The notes under the pieces were generated by a model. The model made no database searches and had not been told where the DNA came from. It saw only the letters and a list, made by a program, of their open reading frames with translations. Positions 32,771 to 39,064 of a DNA stretch of 42,741 bases are shown piece by piece. The translations under genes were made by a program, and so were the position numbers. The stretch comes from a virus. Position 1 is the stretch's first letter, and each line of letters starts with the position of its first letter. The stretch is taken from positions 1 to 42,741 of IMG/VR virus record IMGVR_UViG_3300049489_000398, one strand, 5' to 3'.

Positions 32771-32947
32771 CTACTCCTCCGTCTCGCCTTCGAGGTCGCG
32801 GCGCGCGTACCAGTAGCCGTCCGACCAGAGTCGGGACTGCGCGGTCTGCTCGCCGCCGTTGAAGTACGGGTTCTCTTCGTGGCTGTAGCCGGCGCGGCCC
32901 GCCTTGAAGCCTTCGTTCCACTCGACAGCCTTCATGCTGTACGTCAT
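32771..32947 (-). CDS. Rmf/CrpP-like small protein, 58 aa
   Basis: The start follows GAGGGGA and its stop ends three bases before the downstream gene. The pattern EGFKAGRAG...NPYF...W-SDGYWYAR resembles ribosome modulation factor and CrpP-type small proteins (G-x-A-G, NPY, then W-x-x-G-W/Y). Such proteins bind ribosomes or, in CrpP, modify antibiotics. The resemblance is by eye and short; the function is inferred with caution. Confidence 0.5.
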   Translation of the reverse strand: MTYSMKAVEWNEGFKAGRAGYSHEENPYFNGGEQTAQSRLWSDGYWYARRDLEGETEE

Positions 32948-32948
32948 C

Positions 32949-33182
32949 TCAGTTCCCCTCCTCGATCGGGATGTCGAGGACTAGACGGTAGCCTTTCGAC
33001 CGCCGGTTGGCGAGGAGGCTCAGCGCCTCGCCTTCGCTGATCTTGCGGGTGCCGCTGTGCTCCCAGCGGACCTTGTCGCTCGCCAGCCGGTACGTGGTCC
33101 TGGTGGACTCGGCCCCGTCGACGATCACGATCTGCTTCTCGACCTCCAGGCCGACGTGGACGACGCGCTCGTAGCGTTTCAT
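32949..33182 (-). CDS. Hypothetical protein, 77 aa
   Basis: Overlaps the upstream stop as ATGA. MKRYERVVHVGLEVEKQIVIVDGAE, read in parts, is a beta-rich N-terminal half followed by a short helix (GEALSLLANRRSKG). No family is recognised; probably a small soluble protein. Confidence 0.6.
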   Translation of the reverse strand: MKRYERVVHVGLEVEKQIVIVDGAESTRTTYRLASDKVRWEHSGTRKISEGEALSLLANRRSKGYRLVLDIPIEEGN

Positions 33183-33331
33183 CGCGCCTCCGCATGGCAG
33201 AGGATCCAGAGGGCCGACTCGATCGACCACCCGCGATTGCGCAGGTAGCCGGCGGCGGTGCGGGTGCCCTTGCGCCCGAATTGATCGCGCAGGTACAGGG
33301 CGGTGTCGATGTGCTGGATGGGACGGGTCAT
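33179..33331 (-). CDS. Small protein, 50 aa, possible helix-turn-helix
   Basis: MTRPIQHIDTALYLRDQFGRKG is followed by TRTAAGYLRNRGWSIESALWIL, a helix-turn-helix-like pair of helices. It has GAGGAA before the ATG. Small DNA-binding or regulatory function is possible, but the resemblance is weak. Confidence 0.5.
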   Translation of the reverse strand: MTRPIQHIDTALYLRDQFGRKGTRTAAGYLRNRGWSIESALWILCHAEAR

Positions 33332-33340
33332 CGCTTCCTC

Positions 33341-33748
33341 CTAGAAGCTGAAGTCGTGGTACTGGTCGCGCTCGCCGAGGCGCACGCTTTGGCTCTTGTC
33401 GACGAAGCCGTAGACCTCGCGCTCGCCGACGAACTTCTTGCCCATCTTCCGCCACTGGCCGCTGCGGTCGCGGCGGTAAGTCGTGCGGCCTGCGTCGGGG
33501 CGGGGCGTGAAGTCGTAGGACTGGCTCTCGCTCATCCCGTTGCTGTCCGTGCGGACGGCCTTGTCGTAGGAGGCGTCGAACTCGAACGCCTTGCCGTCCT
33601 TCATCCTCACGGCGTGGATCGTGCCGGCGTTGCGGTCGGTCCAGGAGAGGAACGTGATCCCCATGCCCACCTCGGGCTCGGGCTGGCCGATCGTCGCGCG
33701 CGACGTGAGGTGGTTGATCAAGCTGCCGGTTTCGCTTCCGAGTCTCAT
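33341..33748 (-). CDS. Hypothetical protein, 135 aa
   Basis: MRLGSETGSLINHLTSRA, then VGMGITFLSWTDRNAGTIHAV and a middle rich in Ser, Tyr and Arg (DAGRTTYRRDRSGQWRKMGKK) look like a small beta-rich phage protein widely placed in accessory regions. No catalytic motif is seen. The C-terminus is aromatic and charged (RDQYHDFSF). Confidence 0.65.
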   Translation of the reverse strand: MRLGSETGSLINHLTSRATIGQPEPEVGMGITFLSWTDRNAGTIHAVRMKDGKAFEFDASYDKAVRTDSNGMSESQSYDFTPRPDAGRTTYRRDRSGQWRKMGKKFVGEREVYGFVDKSQSVRLGERDQYHDFSF

Positions 33749-33755
33749 GCTGTCC

Positions 33756-34280
33756 TCACTCGTTGATGATCAAGACGCTGGCGCCGTCGGCGCCCTGGGA
33801 GTAGACGGCGCCAAGGCGGCCATTCATGCTCGCCGACCAAAACATCTCGGCCGGCGAAGCAAGCCGCACGAACTTCAGGGGCTTGCCGCTGCGCAGGCCG
33901 CTGGCCCGGATGAACTTCGGCCAGCGGTCCGTCTCAGCCGGCAGCCCGATCTTCGACGCCCTGGCTTGGAAGGAAAACTTCCCGAAGCCGGGGATCACGT
34001 CCGAGTAGTTGATTTCCGGGGAGCCCTGAACCTCGGGCTCGTTTGCCGGGCCGTCGCGGACCAGCGTGACCGTGCCCATCGCGTCGGACTCCCAGTGGTA
34101 CTCGGCGGCGTCGACCATCGCGGTCAGCAGGGCGTCGCGCTCTTCGTCGGGGAGGCTGGTGGCCAGGAGCACCGAGTCCAGCCAGGAGATGACGGCGCCC
34201 TTCACGTCCTTGGCGTTTTGCAGGCGGTAGTCCAGGGAGCCAACGAGGCGTTGGCCGATTCGCTTGATGTCCTTGTTCAT
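33756..34280 (-). CDS. Hypothetical protein, 174 aa
   Basis: Starts MNKDIKRIGQRLVGSLDYRLQN. An N-terminal helical part (residues ~1-70) is followed by a beta-rich section (GTVTLVRDG, GKFSFQARASKIGLPA, FIRASGLRSGKPLKFVRLAS). One of the longest genes in the cluster, but no recognised domain. Codon usage matches neighbours. Confidence 0.6.
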   Translation of the reverse strand: MNKDIKRIGQRLVGSLDYRLQNAKDVKGAVISWLDSVLLATSLPDEERDALLTAMVDAAEYHWESDAMGTVTLVRDGPANEPEVQGSPEINYSDVIPGFGKFSFQARASKIGLPAETDRWPKFIRASGLRSGKPLKFVRLASPAEMFWSASMNGRLGAVYSQGADGASVLIINE

Positions 34281-34289
34281 GCTGCTCTC

Positions 34290-34448
34290 CTAGATGTCTT
34301 CGTAGCGTTCGCGATCGTAGCGGTCTTCGTCACGATCGAGCTTGTCGTAGCGGCGCTGGCGCGCCACGCGCTCCGACTCTTCGTCGGCGTGTTCGATGCG
34401 GTCGCGATCCTCGGCGGGGCCAAGATCGCGTGCGGCGGTTCCGTTCAT
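34290..34448 (-). CDS. Highly charged small protein, 52 aa
   Basis: The ATG at 34448 follows GGAGG. The composition is almost entirely Arg, Asp and Glu (ERVARQRRYDKLDRDEDRYDRER), a low-complexity, probably disordered protein. It may bind nucleic acid or a partner, but a function cannot be assigned. Confidence 0.5.
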   Translation of the reverse strand: MNGTAARDLGPAEDRDRIEHADEESERVARQRRYDKLDRDEDRYDRERYEDI

Positions 34449-34459
34449 GGTGTTCCTCC

Positions 34460-34747
34460 TCAGATGGCGACCCATGCTTCGTGGCGCCGTAGGGCGTCCT
34501 TGAGCGCGGGATAAAGGCGCGTGTGGCGCTCCTCGGTGATCTCGTTGCCGGTGGCGACGCTGGTGATCGTGGTGCGCTTGCTACCGTCCGCGCGGCGCAC
34601 GACCGTCGCGGTGTAGTAGCCGGTCGCGCAGACCTTGTGGCGGGCCGAGGGCACCGCCGCGATGGTGAACCGCTGCACGGTGCTGGCGGGGCCGTGAGCA
34701 ACGGGCTCGCGCTCGGTGCTGGTGTGGGTGGTGATGTAGGTGGTCAC
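34460..34747 (-). CDS. Hypothetical protein, 95 aa
   Basis: MTTYITTHTSTEREPVAHGP precedes a beta-rich domain (FTIAAVPSARHKVCATGYYTATVVRR, read in parts) and a helical end (PALKDALRRHEAW). No family is recognised. Overlaps its neighbour by four bases. Confidence 0.6.
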   Translation of the reverse strand: MTTYITTHTSTEREPVAHGPASTVQRFTIAAVPSARHKVCATGYYTATVVRRADGSKRTTITSVATGNEITEERHTRLYPALKDALRRHEAWVAI

Positions 34748-34935
34748 AGCGAACTCCTCAATCTGGTGTTCATGGTGGCGTCACAGATCGGCCCGAAGCT
34801 GATCATGCTACCCAGGGGGATGACCTCGACCGCGTCCAGACAGTAGCCCGAGTCCGAGTCGGGCGTCAAGGCGTAGCTCTGTCGGATGTTGCAGCGGGCC
34901 ATCAGCTCGCGCAGGAAGAACGGGGCGGCGGTCAT
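34744..34935 (-). CDS. Hypothetical protein, 63 aa
   Basis: MTAAPFFLRELMARCNIRQSY is followed by a beta-rich half (SGYCLDAVEVIPLGSMISFG). Three cysteines are present. Start overlaps the upstream stop by four bases. No family is recognised. Confidence 0.55.
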   Translation of the reverse strand: MTAAPFFLRELMARCNIRQSYALTPDSDSGYCLDAVEVIPLGSMISFGPICDATMNTRLRSSL

Positions 34936-35261
34936 GCTGCCCTCCGCTGTTGTTCGAGCCGCTTGAGCCACTTCTTGCACCACGCCGCGCGGCGCGGGTG
35001 GTTGCTCGGGTGGCGCTCTGCGCAGCTCTTGATGCAGTCGAGTAAGTTGCCGTTCTTGCGCGCCAGTCGAAGCAGGTAGATCGTGTTGTTCGACGCGCAA
35101 CGCTTCGTGCCGAGGCCGGCGTTGAGGTTGACGATGCGGTGGATCGACACCCTTGGGCCGGCGGGCTCGGGGTTGAAGTGCGAGACCGGCAGGACGGACG
35201 CCCAGCGCGGGGTGCTCTTGCGCTCGCGCCAGTAGCTCAGGTGCTCTTGGGTGATGTTCAT
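34932..35261 (-). CDS. Hypothetical basic protein, 109 aa
   Basis: Starts MNITQEHLSYWRERKSTPRW and is strongly basic, with four cysteines in the C-terminal half (KRCASNN, LLDCIKSCAERHPS, AAWCKKW). This could be a nucleic-acid-binding or zinc-binding protein. The family is not recognised. Confidence 0.6.
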   Translation of the reverse strand: MNITQEHLSYWRERKSTPRWASVLPVSHFNPEPAGPRVSIHRIVNLNAGLGTKRCASNNTIYLLRLARKNGNLLDCIKSCAERHPSNHPRRAAWCKKWLKRLEQQRRAA

Positions 35262-35638
35262 GACCCCTCCGAGAGGTTCCTGGCGCGCAGCAGCAGCACG
35301 TGCATGCGGTTGGCAAGATCCCGACGCTGGTCGGGGGTGAGGTGCGACCCGTCTCCGAACAGGCGCTTGTTGATGTCGCGCAGCGCCTCGAAGTCGGACG
35401 CCAGCATGCCGTAGATCGGCTCGGAGCTTGGGGCGGGCCGCTCATCGGGATCCTGGCCGTTGAACATGCCCAGCTCCTCGACGATCGAGTCGCCCACGGC
35501 GTCCTGCTCCAGGCAGTAGACGTAGCCGAGCGCGGTGTTCCAGCCCTGCCTAAAAGCGGCCTGCCGCTCCTTGCCGAACCCAATGACCTCGGCGGCCCCG
35601 CCGACGGCCTGCGAGAAGTGCGTGGCAGAGGTGTTCAT
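35258..35638 (-). CDS. Hypothetical protein, 126 aa
   Basis: Starts MNTSATHFSQAVGGAAEVIG. The sequence is mostly helical and acidic with an aromatic-rich middle (WNTALGYVYCLEQDAVGDS). Its start overlaps the upstream stop. No family is recognised. Confidence 0.6.
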   Translation of the reverse strand: MNTSATHFSQAVGGAAEVIGFGKERQAAFRQGWNTALGYVYCLEQDAVGDSIVEELGMFNGQDPDERPAPSSEPIYGMLASDFEALRDINKRLFGDGSHLTPDQRRDLANRMHVLLLRARNLSEGS

Positions 35639-35829
35639 CCTTGCTCCTTCGTGTTGGGGGCCTTGCCGAGGAAGACCGAGTGCGACGACCCGTCCTCGAA
35701 TCGTGCGTAGCCGGTGAGGAAGCCGTCGCTGGTCTTGTCGACCGACAGCAGTTCCATGCGACCGAAGCGGTCAGAGTAGCCAACGCGGCTCAGGTGCGGG
35801 TAGCCGGGGAAAGTGTCGTTGTCGCTCAT
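35635..35829 (-). CDS. Hypothetical protein downstream of the hammerhead ribozyme, 64 aa
   Basis: MSDNDTFPGYPHLSRVGYSD is followed by a beta-rich segment (GYARFEDGSSHSVFLGKAPN). The AGGAG ribosome binding site lies just downstream of the ribozyme core, in its distal stem, so ribozyme folding and cleavage could affect translation of this gene. The function is unknown. Confidence 0.6.
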   Translation of the reverse strand: MSDNDTFPGYPHLSRVGYSDRFGRMELLSVDKTSDGFLTGYARFEDGSSHSVFLGKAPNTKEQG

Positions 35830-35844
35830 GGCGATCTCCTAAGT

Positions 35845-35894
35845 GGACTCATCAGGCACCGCATCACGGTGCGACCCCCGAAGGGGTTTCGTCC
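35845..35894 (-). ncRNA. Type II hammerhead ribozyme
   Basis: Read on the minus strand from 35894: stem II strand GGAC, core GAAA (35890-35887), stem III CCCC-UUCG-GGGG, then U (35874) and C (35873), stem I hairpin GCACCG-UGAUG-CGGUGC (35872-35856), core CUGAUGA (35855-35849), and stem II strand GUCC (35848-35845). Every invariant core base is present, A15.1 can pair with U16.1, and C17 precedes the cleavage point between 35873 and 35872. Stem II may extend outward through AUCU/AGAU. It overlaps the stop codon of the upstream gene. A self-cleaving RNA in the operon mRNA is the clear prediction; activity is untested. Confidence 0.88.
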
Positions 35895-36151
35895 TAGATG
35901 TTGCACTTCGGCCGGGGCGGGGTGCGCGTCTTGCGCCCCCGGAAGTAGCTGCGCAGCACGTTCTCGGCCGAGACGTAGCTGCCCTCCTTGTTGAGGATCC
36001 GCAGGATGTTCTCGCGGTCCGTGCCGATCGTGAGGCGGATCACGTCGACGGGGAAGGTATCGTCGACAGACTGTTTCTGGGCCAGGGCGAACGCCTGGGC
36101 TTGCGTGGCGACGTGGGTCTGCTCGTCGCCGTCCACGAGGTAGACGATCAT
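35894..36151 (-). CDS. Hypothetical protein upstream of the hammerhead ribozyme, 85 aa
   Basis: MIVYLVDGDEQTHVATQAQA begins a small alpha/beta protein (DVIRLTIGTDRENILRILNK) with a basic C-terminus (RSYFRGRKTRTPPRPKCNI). The stop codon TAG shares bases with ribozyme stem II, so the ribozyme follows this gene in the same transcript. Start shares bases with the upstream gene's stop. No family is recognised. Confidence 0.6.
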   Translation of the reverse strand: MIVYLVDGDEQTHVATQAQAFALAQKQSVDDTFPVDVIRLTIGTDRENILRILNKEGSYVSAENVLRSYFRGRKTRTPPRPKCNI

Positions 36152-36531
36152 GGCAGCTCCCGCAGGATGTCGGAGAGGCGCGCCCCTCCGGTGGTGAGGA
36201 AGAACTCGGGATTGAAGTCGCCCCACGCTGCTGCGTTCGGGCCGACCAGGGTTCCCCACTCCCGCCAGAGCGCGCTCGTCGAAGCCTCGACGTAGACGGC
36301 AATCGCTTCCTGGCCGAGGGAGATGGCCACGAGGTTAAGCCGGCGCAGCGCGTCGCCGACTCCGCAGTAGCAGCCAAGCACGGCTGAGACGGTCGGCTCG
36401 CTGTCGCTCTGCACGACGGCGGAGTCGAGGATCGCGAAGTGGGCCTTCAGGACTGCCAGGACCGGGCCGGGCTCCATCGTGAGGTTGGACCCCGGGATGG
36501 CCAGACCGACGTTGACGGCGATGACTTGCAT
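36148..36531 (-). CDS. Hypothetical protein, 127 aa
   Basis: Start after GGAGG. MQVIAVNVGLAIPGSNLTME is followed by a compact alpha/beta layout (VLAVLKAHFAILDSAVVQSD, EAIAVYVEASTSALWREWGT). The overall impression is a small soluble globular protein. No family or catalytic motif is recognised. Confidence 0.6.
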   Translation of the reverse strand: MQVIAVNVGLAIPGSNLTMEPGPVLAVLKAHFAILDSAVVQSDSEPTVSAVLGCYCGVGDALRRLNLVAISLGQEAIAVYVEASTSALWREWGTLVGPNAAAWGDFNPEFFLTTGGARLSDILRELP

Positions 36532-36541
36532 GGTGAGCCTC

Positions 36542-36769
36542 CTAGCTCTGGACGTTGCACGCTTCGAGGAAGCGGGTGCGGTTGAAGTTGGGGTTGTCAC
36601 GCTCGAACTCGATCGAGAGGGCTCGGGCGATCTTCTCGATGCCGAGCTGCTGCTGGGTGATGCGGAAGCTCTCGTCGGCGTTGGCCTTCTCGATGTCGGC
36701 GCGGCCAGAGGAGATGGCGGCGCGGATCTCGCGAGCGATGACTTCGTAGTGGCGACGGGTGAAGCTCAT
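36542..36769 (-). CDS. Hypothetical protein, first gene of the accessory cluster, 75 aa
   Basis: Start after AGGAGG. MSFTRRHYEVIAREIRAAIS is a start shared by many short phage proteins of unknown function; the body is helical with a conserved-looking C-terminus (FERDNPNFNRTRFLEACN). As the first gene of the leftward operon, its promoter should lie in 36770-37219. Confidence 0.65.
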   Translation of the reverse strand: MSFTRRHYEVIAREIRAAISSGRADIEKANADESFRITQQQLGIEKIARALSIEFERDNPNFNRTRFLEACNVQS

Positions 36770-37077
36770 GATGCCTCCTGAAAGTGCAAGCTGTCTCGGC
36801 CGCTTGCTGCGCCGCCAGAGCGTGCTCGTCGAACGCGCTCTGGTCACGGCCCCATAGCTTCGCCCGGGCCGTGCTTGAAGGGTATCGGGTGTCCCGTGAA
36901 CCAGCATCTCTGCCGTGCTTCAGTAGCCTGCGCTGGTTCCCCGCTGATCTGGGGCCGCTGCTACCTATCCGTGGGCCGACTCACACCGGGCTGCGGTGCT
37001 TGAGACGAACTCTGGGCGCCGCCTGACAGCTCGTCAAGCCCCCCGCAACCATCTGTACCAAAAAAACAACGCACAAA

Positions 37078-37092
37078 CCGACGAACGGTCGG
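37078..37092. repeat. Palindrome copy 2 (CCGACGAACGGTCGG)
   Basis: Perfect copy of the 15-bp inverted repeat seen at 21239-21253. It lies three bases before operator copy 4, in the second control region. Two control regions sharing both sequence types suggests coordinated regulation. Confidence 0.5.
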
Positions 37093-37095
37093 TCC

Positions 37096-37114
37096 ATTCC
37101 ACAATGTGAAACGC
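37096..37114. promoter_or_regulatory. Operator copy 4, inverted
   Basis: ATTCCACAATGTGAAACGC is the reverse complement of the 19-bp operator with one central change. It faces operator copy 5 with 21 bases between them. Confidence 0.7.
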
Positions 37115-37135
37115 ATCGTTCCGTGTGGTGGGATG

Positions 37136-37154
37136 GCGTTTCACGATGTGGAAT
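37136..37154. promoter_or_regulatory. Operator copy 5, upstream of the packaging operon
   Basis: GCGTTTCACGATGTGGAAT is the operator with one central change. Only two bases separate it from TCCAACC at 37157, so a bound protein would contact or compete with a polymerase there. Confidence 0.7.
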
Positions 37155-37156
37155 CC

Positions 37157-37183
37157 TCCAACCACCCAGGAGGGTGCGACACT
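37157..37183 (+). promoter_or_regulatory. Partial promoter-like element D (TCCAACC-N14-GACACT)
   Basis: TCCAACC at 37157-37163 is followed after 14 bases by GACACT, a weak match to TAGTNT. It lies directly after operator copy 5 and 36 bases before the first gene of the packaging operon. Confidence 0.3.
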
Positions 37184-37219
37184 GCCGTTGGGGAGTCCAT
37201 TGGTACACCAGGAGGCAGC

Positions 37220-37678
37220 ATGACGACGATCGCGTTCGACGGGAAGTTCCTAGCGGTGGACCGGGCCGCGTGCTCGGGCAACCTCTGGATCAAGGGGGTC
37301 AAGAAGCTGCACCGGGGCAAGATCCCGGGGCGCGGCGCCCGGGACTTCGTGGCCGCCTTCACGGGCGACTCGTTCTTCTGCCAGCGCGCGGCCGAGGCGC
37401 TGTTCTCGGGAGAGGCGTTCCCGGACTGCTCCGGCTACGGCTACTCCAGCGGCTCGGGGATCCTGGCGATCGTGGCCGAGGTGGGCACCGGCAAGTGCTG
37501 GGCCATCAATCCGATGGGCGACTGGCTGGCCGTCAAGGCGCCGATCACGGCCGGCTCTGGTTCCGAGTTCGCCCTGGGGGCGCTTGCCGCTGGCGCAACG
37601 GCGTGGCGCGCAGTGAAGCTGGCCAACGCGCACACCGACGCATCGACCGGCGGCGTCGACTTTGAAAGGGTGAAGTGA
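37220..37678 (+). CDS. Ntn-hydrolase (proteasome/HslV)-like protein
   Basis: 152 residues, start after GGAGG. MTTIAFDGKFLAVDRAA is the start of a beta-sheet with a threonine near the N-terminus, as in proteasome-like Ntn hydrolases; GYSSGSGILAIVAEVG and GSGSEFALGALAAGATAWRAVKLANAHTDASTGG, read in parts, match the later HslV-type pattern. A self-processing peptidase role is plausible, but whether Thr2 is exposed by removal of Met is not shown. It sits first in the packaging operon. Confidence 0.6.
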   Translation: MTTIAFDGKFLAVDRAACSGNLWIKGVKKLHRGKIPGRGARDFVAAFTGDSFFCQRAAEALFSGEAFPDCSGYGYSSGSGILAIVAEVGTGKCWAINPMGDWLAVKAPITAGSGSEFALGALAAGATAWRAVKLANAHTDASTGGVDFERVK

Positions 37679-38301
37679 TGGCAGGGCAGAAGAAGACTCG
37701 CGAGAAGATCATGAAGGAGCACCTGGACGGCGGGGGCTCGCCGGCCCAGGCGGTGCCGTACCGGGCCATGCCCCCGCTCGACATCACCGCGCACGAGGTG
37801 AAGAACCTCGACGCCGAGGAGGTGATGAACGCGATCATCGACGGGTACTCGCTGCGCGACATCGCCGCCAAGCTCGACGAGAACCACATCGCCGCCACCG
37901 GCAAGCCACGCTCGCGCGCCGGCAAGCTCACCCGCACCCACGCCAGCGGCGTGCTGCGCTGGATGGAAGAGGACGAGACCCGCGTGCGAGCCTACGAGCT
38001 GGCCCGGGAGATGGCGGCCGAGGCCATGATGTCCGAGCTGCGCCAGCTCTCGGCCGAGCCGGTGCCGCTCACGATCTTCGGGCAGTACGACTCGGGCGCC
38101 GTGCAGGACAAGCGCACCCGGATCAACGCGCTCCAGTGGATCATCGCCAAGTTCAAGCCCCGCGCCTACGGCGAGAAGCTGGACCTGACCTCGGGCAACA
38201 AGCCGCTGCCTCAGATGTCCGAGGCGCAAGCTGATGCGCGGCTGGTCGCTCTGCTGGCCAAGCTCAAGATGAACGCCCCGAAGGAAGAGCCGGGTGAGTG
38301 A
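37678..38301 (+). CDS. terS: Terminase small subunit
   Basis: 207 residues. The N-terminal DNA-binding section (VMNAIIDGYSLRDIAAKLDENH) is followed by helices (VLRWMEEDETRVRAYELARE) and the typical C-terminal phrase RINALQWIIAKFKPRAYGEK that contacts the large subunit. The gene directly precedes the ATPase half of the large subunit and overlaps it by eight bases. It would recognise the packaging site on phage DNA. Confidence 0.85.
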   Translation: MAGQKKTREKIMKEHLDGGGSPAQAVPYRAMPPLDITAHEVKNLDAEEVMNAIIDGYSLRDIAAKLDENHIAATGKPRSRAGKLTRTHASGVLRWMEEDETRVRAYELAREMAAEAMMSELRQLSAEPVPLTIFGQYDSGAVQDKRTRINALQWIIAKFKPRAYGEKLDLTSGNKPLPQMSEAQADARLVALLAKLKMNAPKEEPGE

Positions 38302-39064
38302 GTTCAACCTAGCGGCGCTGTCGATCCAGGAGAAGATCGAGCTGATGAAGCTCCTGGAGCAGCAGTACGACGCCCAGAACTCGAACCGGATCAAGGGCTA
38401 CTTCCCCGACACCGGGCCACTGCGCCGTGAGCTGTACCCGAAGCACCTGGAGTTCTTCAAGGCCGGCGCGAGCTACCGCGAGCGGTGCTTCATGGCGGCC
38501 AACCGGATCGGCAAGACCGAGGGCGCTGGCGGCTACGAGACCGTGCAGCACCTGACCGGCGACTACCCGAAGTGGTGGGACGGCCGGCGCTTCCCGCACG
38601 AGATCGAAGCCTGGGCGGCCGGCAAGACCAACGAGACGACCCGCGACATCGTGCAGTCGAAGCTCTTCGGGAAGGTGACCTACCGCGACGGCAAGAAGAC
38701 GTTCTCGGGCAGCGGGCTGGTGCCGCGCGACGTGATCGGCGACATCACCTGGAAGCAGGGCGTGCAGGATCTGGCCGACACGGTGATGATCCGCCACATC
38801 TCGGGCTTCTGGTCCAAGCTCGGCCTCAAGAGCTACCAGCAGGGCCGTGGCGCGTTCGAGGGCACCGAGAAGCACGTGATCTGGCTCGACGAGGAGCCCC
38901 CGGTCGAGGTGTACGACGAGTGCAAGATCCGCACGGCCACGGTCGACGGGATCGTCTACATGACCTACACGCCCCTCGAAGGGGCCAGCGACACCGTGAT
39001 GCTGTTCCTCCCGGGCGAGCTGCTTCAACAGTTCTCCGAAGAGGCCAAGAAGGAGCTGGCATGA
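38294..39064 (+). CDS. terL: Terminase large subunit, ATPase half
   Basis: 256 residues, GTG start. Walker A MAANRIGKTEG (residues 68-75 for AANRIGKT), Walker B VIWLDEE (195-201), coupling motif TYTPLEG (224-230). The ATPase domain is complete and ends GELLQQFSEEAKKELA, exactly where the nuclease half should begin in an intact protein. The stop overlaps a new ATG (ATGA), so a third gene is inserted here. It would drive DNA translocation into the capsid, if it can pair with the separate nuclease half. Confidence 0.92.
   Translation: MSEFNLAALSIQEKIELMKLLEQQYDAQNSNRIKGYFPDTGPLRRELYPKHLEFFKAGASYRERCFMAANRIGKTEGAGGYETVQHLTGDYPKWWDGRRFPHEIEAWAAGKTNETTRDIVQSKLFGKVTYRDGKKTFSGSGLVPRDVIGDITWKQGVQDLADTVMIRHISGFWSKLGLKSYQQGRGAFEGTEKHVIWLDEEPPVEVYDECKIRTATVDGIVYMTYTPLEGASDTVMLFLPGELLQQFSEEAKKELA
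39035..39062 (+). repeat. Imperfect repeat flanking the terminase insertion, left copy
   Basis: This ~28-base stretch encodes SEEAKKELA at the end of the ATPase half and resembles 39561-39591, which encodes SEKTKRELLA early in the nuclease half, with about three-quarters of bases shared. The pair brackets the inserted ORF. Confidence 0.45.

Larger units (their letters stand above)
36770..37219. other. Second control region: hairpins, operators, no gene
   Basis: This 450-base stretch has no credible gene. It has strong inverted repeats in a row: CCAGAGCG/CGCTCTGG (36815-36843), CACGGCCC/GGGCCGTG (36845-36873) and GAACCAGC/GCTGGTTC (36898-36939), each with eight perfect pairs. Further right are the palindrome (37078), two operator copies (37096, 37136) and a promoter-like element (37157). 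The hairpin run could be a structured RNA on either strand. Confidence 0.6.

Noticed and set aside
35870-35890. Simple rho-independent terminator (CCCC-GAA-GGGG-TTT on the plus strand)
   Set aside because: The same bases on the minus strand are stem III and the GAAA core of a complete hammerhead, in the direction of transcription.
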